DNA from: Bacteroidota bacterium
Lineage (GTDB): Bacteria > Bacteroidota > Bacteroidia > Flavobacteriales_D > JABDKJ01
Assembly: GCA_027621335.1 (NCBI GenBank)
Contig: JAQCAN010000101.1
Span: forward strand, 1 to 8,287
DNA length: 8,287 nt
Reading direction: 5' to 3'
In this document: positions 8,128-8,287 of the stretch, one piece after another
Layout: each line of letters opens with the position of its first letter
Numbering within the stretch: the first letter of the stretch is position 1
Made by a program: the position numbers and the translations under genes
Notes under the pieces: model-generated
What the model was told of the DNA's origin: nothing
The model's database searches: none
Seen by the model: only the letters and a program-made list of their open reading frames with translations

Positions 8128-8287
8128 TCAATAGTGACACTTAGCACATTCCCATCCGCCCAATTCTTTGGCGGTGATGGTTCCGTCCTCTAAATATTCT
8201 TTGAGTAGTTCCACACCCTGATCATTGCTGACCAACCTGGCATGTATCTCGTCATAATAACCATTGTCCGCCATCTGGACCTGGGTC
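8128..8287 (-). CDS. actA: Alternative complex III subunit ActA, multihaem cytochrome c (C-terminal 52 residues only)
   Basis: Only the last 52 codons are in the window; the start lies beyond the right edge. The reading frame ends at a TGA at 8130-8128, and translation gives a charged helical stretch (MADNGYYDEIHARL, then GVELLKEYLEDG) followed by GGWECAKCHY and the stop. The CAKCH motif is a c-type haem attachment site, with the axial His as the second-last residue of the protein. In alternative complex III, actA encodes a pentahaem cytochrome c with one membrane helix and sits immediately upstream of actB, as here, so ActA is the natural reading. The visible piece shows a single haem site, so the pentahaem nature is inferred from position, not seen. 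Another cytochrome c ending here is possible but unlikely. The 2-base gap to actB suggests coupled translation. Confidence 0.85.
   Translation of the reverse strand, partial: TQVQMADNGYYDEIHARLVSNDQGVELLKEYLEDGTITAKELGGWECAKCHY

Overview
The window is a tightly packed stretch of respiratory genes, all read from the minus strand, with no gap between genes longer than 21 bases. In transcription order (right to left) it holds the 3' end of a multihaem cytochrome c gene (actA), complete actB, actC, actD, actE and actF, and most of coxB. The product set is alternative complex III (ACIII, a quinol:cytochrome c / quinol:oxidase electron-transfer complex) followed by subunit II of an aa3-type haem-copper oxidase. 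This is the layout known from Bacteroidota such as Flavobacterium johnsoniae and Rhodothermus marinus, where ACIII replaces the cytochrome bc1 complex and can form a supercomplex with the oxidase.

The organism is most likely an aerobic member of the Bacteroidota. The reasons are the actABCDEF-coxB order, an ActB with the long N-terminal extension ahead of its Tat motif that is typical of this phylum, a Cox2 with extra hydrophobic segments and a long helical insert, and the lack of strong Shine-Dalgarno sequences. GC content looks close to the high 40s per cent by eye. I cannot assign a genus.

Layout: 8287-8128 is the C-terminus of ActA, ending in a CxxCH haem site. 8125-4925 is ActB, a Tat-exported lipoprotein fusing a degenerate molybdopterin-oxidoreductase-like domain to a four-cluster ferredoxin-like domain. 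4912-3542 is ActC, an NrfD-like membrane subunit carrying the quinol site. 3537-3004 is ActD, with two membrane helices (DUF3341 type). 2993-2304 is ActE, a monohaem cytochrome c lipoprotein. 2301-1045 is ActF, a second NrfD-like subunit with about ten helices. 1023-1 is CoxB, cut by the window edge before the main CuA-binding loop.

How they work together: quinol is oxidised at the membrane face of ActC. Electrons pass through the iron-sulphur clusters of ActB to the haems of ActA and ActE, and from there to the CuA centre of CoxB and on to oxygen. ActC and ActF are the proposed proton-moving membrane modules, and ActD is a membrane partner. This route comes from published work on the family; the sequence shows the cofactor motifs and the gene order.

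Nothing in the window points to a previously undescribed system. The findings are details within a well-known complex: start-site choices, a Cys-to-Thr change that fits a [3Fe-4S] cluster, a serine-rich segment, a haem motif at the extreme C-terminus, and the architecture of CoxB. No RNA gene, mobile element, CRISPR array or clear promoter or terminator was seen.
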